Below are positions 61,631 to 64,000 of a stretch of 64,000 bases of DNA, one piece after another. The notes under the pieces were generated by a model. It was given only the letters and a program-made list of their open reading frames with translations, searched no databases and was not told the DNA's origin. The position numbers were made by a program, and so were the translations under genes. Source of the DNA: Acidobacteriota bacterium (GTDB taxonomy: Bacteria > Acidobacteriota > Terriglobia > Terriglobales > SCQP01); NCBI GenBank assembly GCA_027459505.1, contig DAIDIE010000022.1, positions 62,001 to 126,000 on the forward strand. The letters are read 5' to 3'. Numbering within the stretch: position 1 is the first letter of the stretch; each line of letters opens with the position of its first letter.

Positions 61631-61894
61631 TGCTTCAGCATACCCCGGCCTAACGGGCTAGCGCCCAGGCGGACGGAACTCGAGGCTGCGATGGCAAGCC
61701 AAAGTGGCAGCAATGGCCAACGGTGTACCTTTGTGAACTTCGGCCCGATCCTGGCCGCTCGTGGCGTGGAGTAGCGCCGGCACAACGGAGTGGGTGGAAT
61801 GAATCCCGTTTCAGCGTGGAGGCAGGAGGGAGAAGCCGATTTGGAAATCGAGAAAACCGGCGAATGGCGCTGTTGTGCAGCAGGCCAGCGGTGA

Positions 61895-62290
61895 CTAACG
61901 CCGTTGCTTCGCTCGCTTGGCCACTTCCGCCAGGGCGGCATCGCGCGCCGCTTGCAGGACTTCTTCGTCCAGCAGAACGAGCTCGATCAGCTCTTTAAAC
62001 ACCGGGTTATTCTTGTACGCGTTCAAGAGCGTGGCGCTCGGCACCGCGGTTCCGGTTTGCTCTCCACCTAACCCTTCGATTAACGAGCCCAGCTCCCGCG
62101 CGTTCAGATGTGCCGCTTGAAACAGTGGCCAGGCGGCCTCAAACATCTCTGAACCGATGGTGGACGCTCCGGTCGGTCGACCGCCACGGCGCAGCCCCGC
62201 TTCTTCCGCCCGACGGCGCTCGGCTGCTTTCTGCATGGCTTCCACCATGGAGCCGTAAATATAAAAGCTGATAGGTTTGCGCTCAATCAT
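61895..62290 (-). CDS. Conserved-looking protein of unknown function
   Basis: The 131-residue product is hydrophilic and predicted mostly helical, with a basic-acidic N-terminal part (MVEAMQKAAERRRAEEAG) and a Leu/Ala-rich second half (LIELVLLDEEVLQAARDAALAEVAKRAKQRR). No family is recognised. The region upstream is AT-rich (62291-62390), unlike its surroundings, and could hold the promoter. No clear ribosome-binding site is visible. Confidence 0.55.
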   Translation of the reverse strand: MIERKPISFYIYGSMVEAMQKAAERRRAEEAGLRRGGRPTGASTIGSEMFEAAWPLFQAAHLNARELGSLIEGLGGEQTGTAVPSATLLNAYKNNPVFKELIELVLLDEEVLQAARDAALAEVAKRAKQRR

Positions 62291-62973
62291 CTTGGAGGAC
62301 CAAAAAGATTTTCCACAAAAAGCAGAACAAAGGCTTGGACTGATTTTTTAAAACTCGATATAGTTCAATAAATAACGATCATGCACGTTCATGGAAATAA
62401 GCGGCAGTAGCGAAAAACAGGCCTTGAGCATCATTCCGCTTCACACTCCCACGCACCCTCCAACCACCCACTTGCCGCGCTCACTGCTGCCCAAGAAAGC
62501 TTACTACTCTAAAGTTCCCCGGAAAAGCAAGATCTTTCCACTGCTTACTTTCCCCTCTTCGGACGCCGGTTCGCAAGGCGGTCGATTTCCCGGCTTGCCC
62601 CCTCGTTCCACGCGCTCGGGATCTTGCTTTCCGCAAACGTCCCATTTCTCTTATGGTGAGGATGGGCGTGGCCGCTCCCCACTCGAACGCCAGCCTTGGC
62701 AAGCTGTGGTGGAAACTCATTTCGCTTCTCCTGTGGCTCTTTTGGGGAGACGCGCTCGGCCACTCTCATCCGCAACGGCCACACATATTGCGGTACTCGG
62801 CTGTAGTGCTGGTGCGGCAACTGGGGCAGAACCGGTTTTGTTGTGGACTCCGTTGGCTCGCCGGGGCTGTGGTGCTGGCCTGCGGTAAAATTGCATTGCA
62901 ACGTTTTGGAGAGATGGCAAGCCGGCTGCGCTTCGTGCCCAGAGCGTCTTGCTGGGAGCATTTTTAGGGCTTT
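62291..62973. other. Intergenic region, partly AT-rich
   Basis: This gap of about 680 bases has no well-supported gene. Two plus-strand ORFs (62391-62888 and 62653-62967) lack ribosome-binding sites and family features. The first 100 bases are markedly AT-rich and may be a promoter region for the minus-strand gene. The last part upstream of rpiB shows TTAGGGCTTT before its ATG. Confidence 0.5.
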
Positions 62974-63435
62974 ATGACCATCGCTTGTGCCTGCGATCAT
63001 GCCGGATTTCCCCTCAAAGACCGGGTCCTGCAGGAGATTCGCCGCTTTGGCGCCGAACCCCTCGATCTCGGCACGTACAGCACCGATCCGGTTGATTACC
63101 CCGACTATGCCGAGGCGCTTGGCAAGGCCATTCTGGAAGGGCGAGCCGCCGCCGGCATTTTGATTTGCGGCAGCGGCGTGGGCGCCTCGGTGGCGGCCAA
63201 TAAGCTCCCCGGCATTCGCGCTGGGCTTTGCCACGACGTGTTCAGCGCGCGCCAGGGCCGCGAGGATGATGATGTGAACGTCCTCTGCCTCGGCGCGCGG
63301 GTGATTGGCGTCGAGTTGGCGGCCGAAGTGGTGAAAGCCTGGTTGCCGGCGCGATTCTCCGGCCTGGAGCGGCACCGCCGCCGGGTGGATAAGATTCGCG
63401 CTCTGGAAGAAAAGTACGGTGTGCTGGCGCGCTGA
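62974..63435 (+). CDS. rpiB: Ribose-5-phosphate isomerase B
   Basis: The 153-residue product matches RpiB: ACDHAGFPLKDRVLQEI, DLGTYSTDPVDYPDYA, LICGSGVGASVAANKLPGIRAGLCHDVFSARQGREDDDVNVLCLGARVIG. The GSGVG loop and the DHAG start hold the active site; the catalytic position between VLICGSG and VGxS is normally Cys, and ICGSGVG has it. It interconverts ribose 5-phosphate and ribulose 5-phosphate. The transaldolase gene follows after 84 bases, giving a non-oxidative pentose phosphate pair. Confidence 0.93.
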   Translation: MTIACACDHAGFPLKDRVLQEIRRFGAEPLDLGTYSTDPVDYPDYAEALGKAILEGRAAAGILICGSGVGASVAANKLPGIRAGLCHDVFSARQGREDDDVNVLCLGARVIGVELAAEVVKAWLPARFSGLERHRRRVDKIRALEEKYGVLAR

Positions 63436-63519
63436 GCAGCGCCACACCGGATGGATACTACAACGGTATAGCTTTTCACTCGAGTTTTCTGGGTTCGCCC
63501 GCAACGGAGAGTCTTCCCC

Positions 63520-64000
63520 ATGCCTCAAAATCCCCTGCAGCAGTTACACCAGTTTGGCCAGAGCTTCTGGTACGACAACATCACTCGCGACCTGTTGGTC
63601 AAAGGCGGCTTGAAACGCCTGGTTGAAGACGACGGCCTGCGCGGCCTCACCTCCAACCCCACCATTTTTGGCAAGGCTATCGCCGCCAGCGCCACCTATG
63701 ACGCGACTATTGCCAAGCGCATCGACCGCGGCCCCGAAGAGATCTTCATTGATCTGGCGGTGGAAGACATCCAGGGCGCCTGCGATGTCCTGCGCCCCGT
63801 CTACGACAGCAGCAATGGCCAGGACGGTTTCGTCTCCATGGAAGTTTTCCCCAACCTGGCCCGCGACGCGCAAGGCACGCTGGCGCAGGCCCGCGACTTC
63901 TGGCATCGCATCAGCCGCCCCAACGTAATGATCAAGGTGCCTGCCACCCCGGAATGCATCCCGGTAATCAAGCAGCTTTTGGGCGAAGGCATCAACATCA
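63520..64000 (+). CDS. tal: Transaldolase, partial at the window edge
   Basis: The visible part (160 residues) starts MPQNPLQQLHQFGQSFWYDNITRDLL and includes GLRGLTSNPTIFGKAI and the active-site Lys motif VMIKVPATP, which forms the Schiff base with dihydroxyacetone. It matches the Tal subgroup sometimes fused to glucose-6-phosphate isomerase; the C-terminus is outside the window. GGAGAG lies before the ATG. It works with RpiB in the pentose phosphate pathway. Confidence 0.92.
   Translation, partial: MPQNPLQQLHQFGQSFWYDNITRDLLVKGGLKRLVEDDGLRGLTSNPTIFGKAIAASATYDATIAKRIDRGPEEIFIDLAVEDIQGACDVLRPVYDSSNGQDGFVSMEVFPNLARDAQGTLAQARDFWHRISRPNVMIKVPATPECIPVIKQLLGEGINI

Noticed and set aside
62391..62967. 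Two plus-strand ORFs upstream of rpiB
   Set aside because: They overlap each other in different frames, lack ribosome-binding sites and show no domain.
1..64000. tRNA and rRNA genes
   Set aside because: No cloverleaf with a GTTCGAATC-type T-arm and no rRNA-like stretch was seen on either strand.

Overview
The window is GC-rich bacterial chromosome with genes on both strands and short intergenic gaps. The gene set suggests a member of the Acidobacteriota, probably near the Acidobacteriaceae/Terriglobia: a giant Oar-type TonB-dependent receptor with an N-terminal carboxypeptidase-regulatory-like domain, a second TonB receptor, a proline-rich TonB-family protein, an E1/E2-fused 2-oxoglutarate dehydrogenase, and an Ig-like plus NHL-repeat lipoprotein. 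This assignment rests on family recognition, not on a search. I see no rRNA, tRNA, CRISPR array, phage block or complete insertion sequence.

Layout. 1-5.0 kb: membrane proteins of unknown role, a Nudix hydrolase and a DJ-1/PfpI isonitrile-hydratase-like protein. 5.1-15.4 kb: a secreted sialidase-fold protein, the 2-oxoglutarate dehydrogenase, an alginate-export-type porin and the Oar-like receptor. 15.4-22.8 kb: macro-domain deacetylase, acyltransferase, cutA, phosphohexomutase with ftsB-like gene, thiG and a glycosyltransferase. 22.8-36.4 kb: SPW-repeat protein, second TonB receptor, phospholipase C-type phosphoesterase, RES/Xre toxin-antitoxin pair, MarR-GNAT regulator, mutY, murD, and a TetR-controlled cluster (small membrane protein, TetR, NAD-dependent epimerase). 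37-51.8 kb: H+-pyrophosphatase, M13 peptidase, PfpI-like protein, FecR-like protein, lipoproteins, a degenerate M48 peptidase beside TonB, and the NHL lipoprotein. 52.5-64 kb: a GH18-deacetylase-GT2 triple fusion, pyrE, a sulfite reductase/siroheme operon, dinG, rpiB and the start of transaldolase.

Two points stand out. First, the sulfite reductase operon is preceded by a short uncatalogued ORF (56698-56769) with a Cys-Cys-Cys-Arg-Cys run, a hairpin over its stop codon, a rho-independent terminator, and a segment that can pair with the terminator's 5' arm. Together these look like a cysteine-sensing ribosome-mediated attenuator. Second, two families of dispersed structured repeats occupy the accessory gaps. 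R1 has six intact copies of exactly 178 bp, one 228-bp variant with an extra perfect hairpin, and fragments; all intact copies point the same way. R2 is about 190-210 bp with shorter derivatives. R1 lies inside R2 at two loci, runs in frame through an epimerase gene, and supplies the antisense-encoded tail of an acyltransferase. Short heptanucleotide repeats form a third class and abut two start codons.
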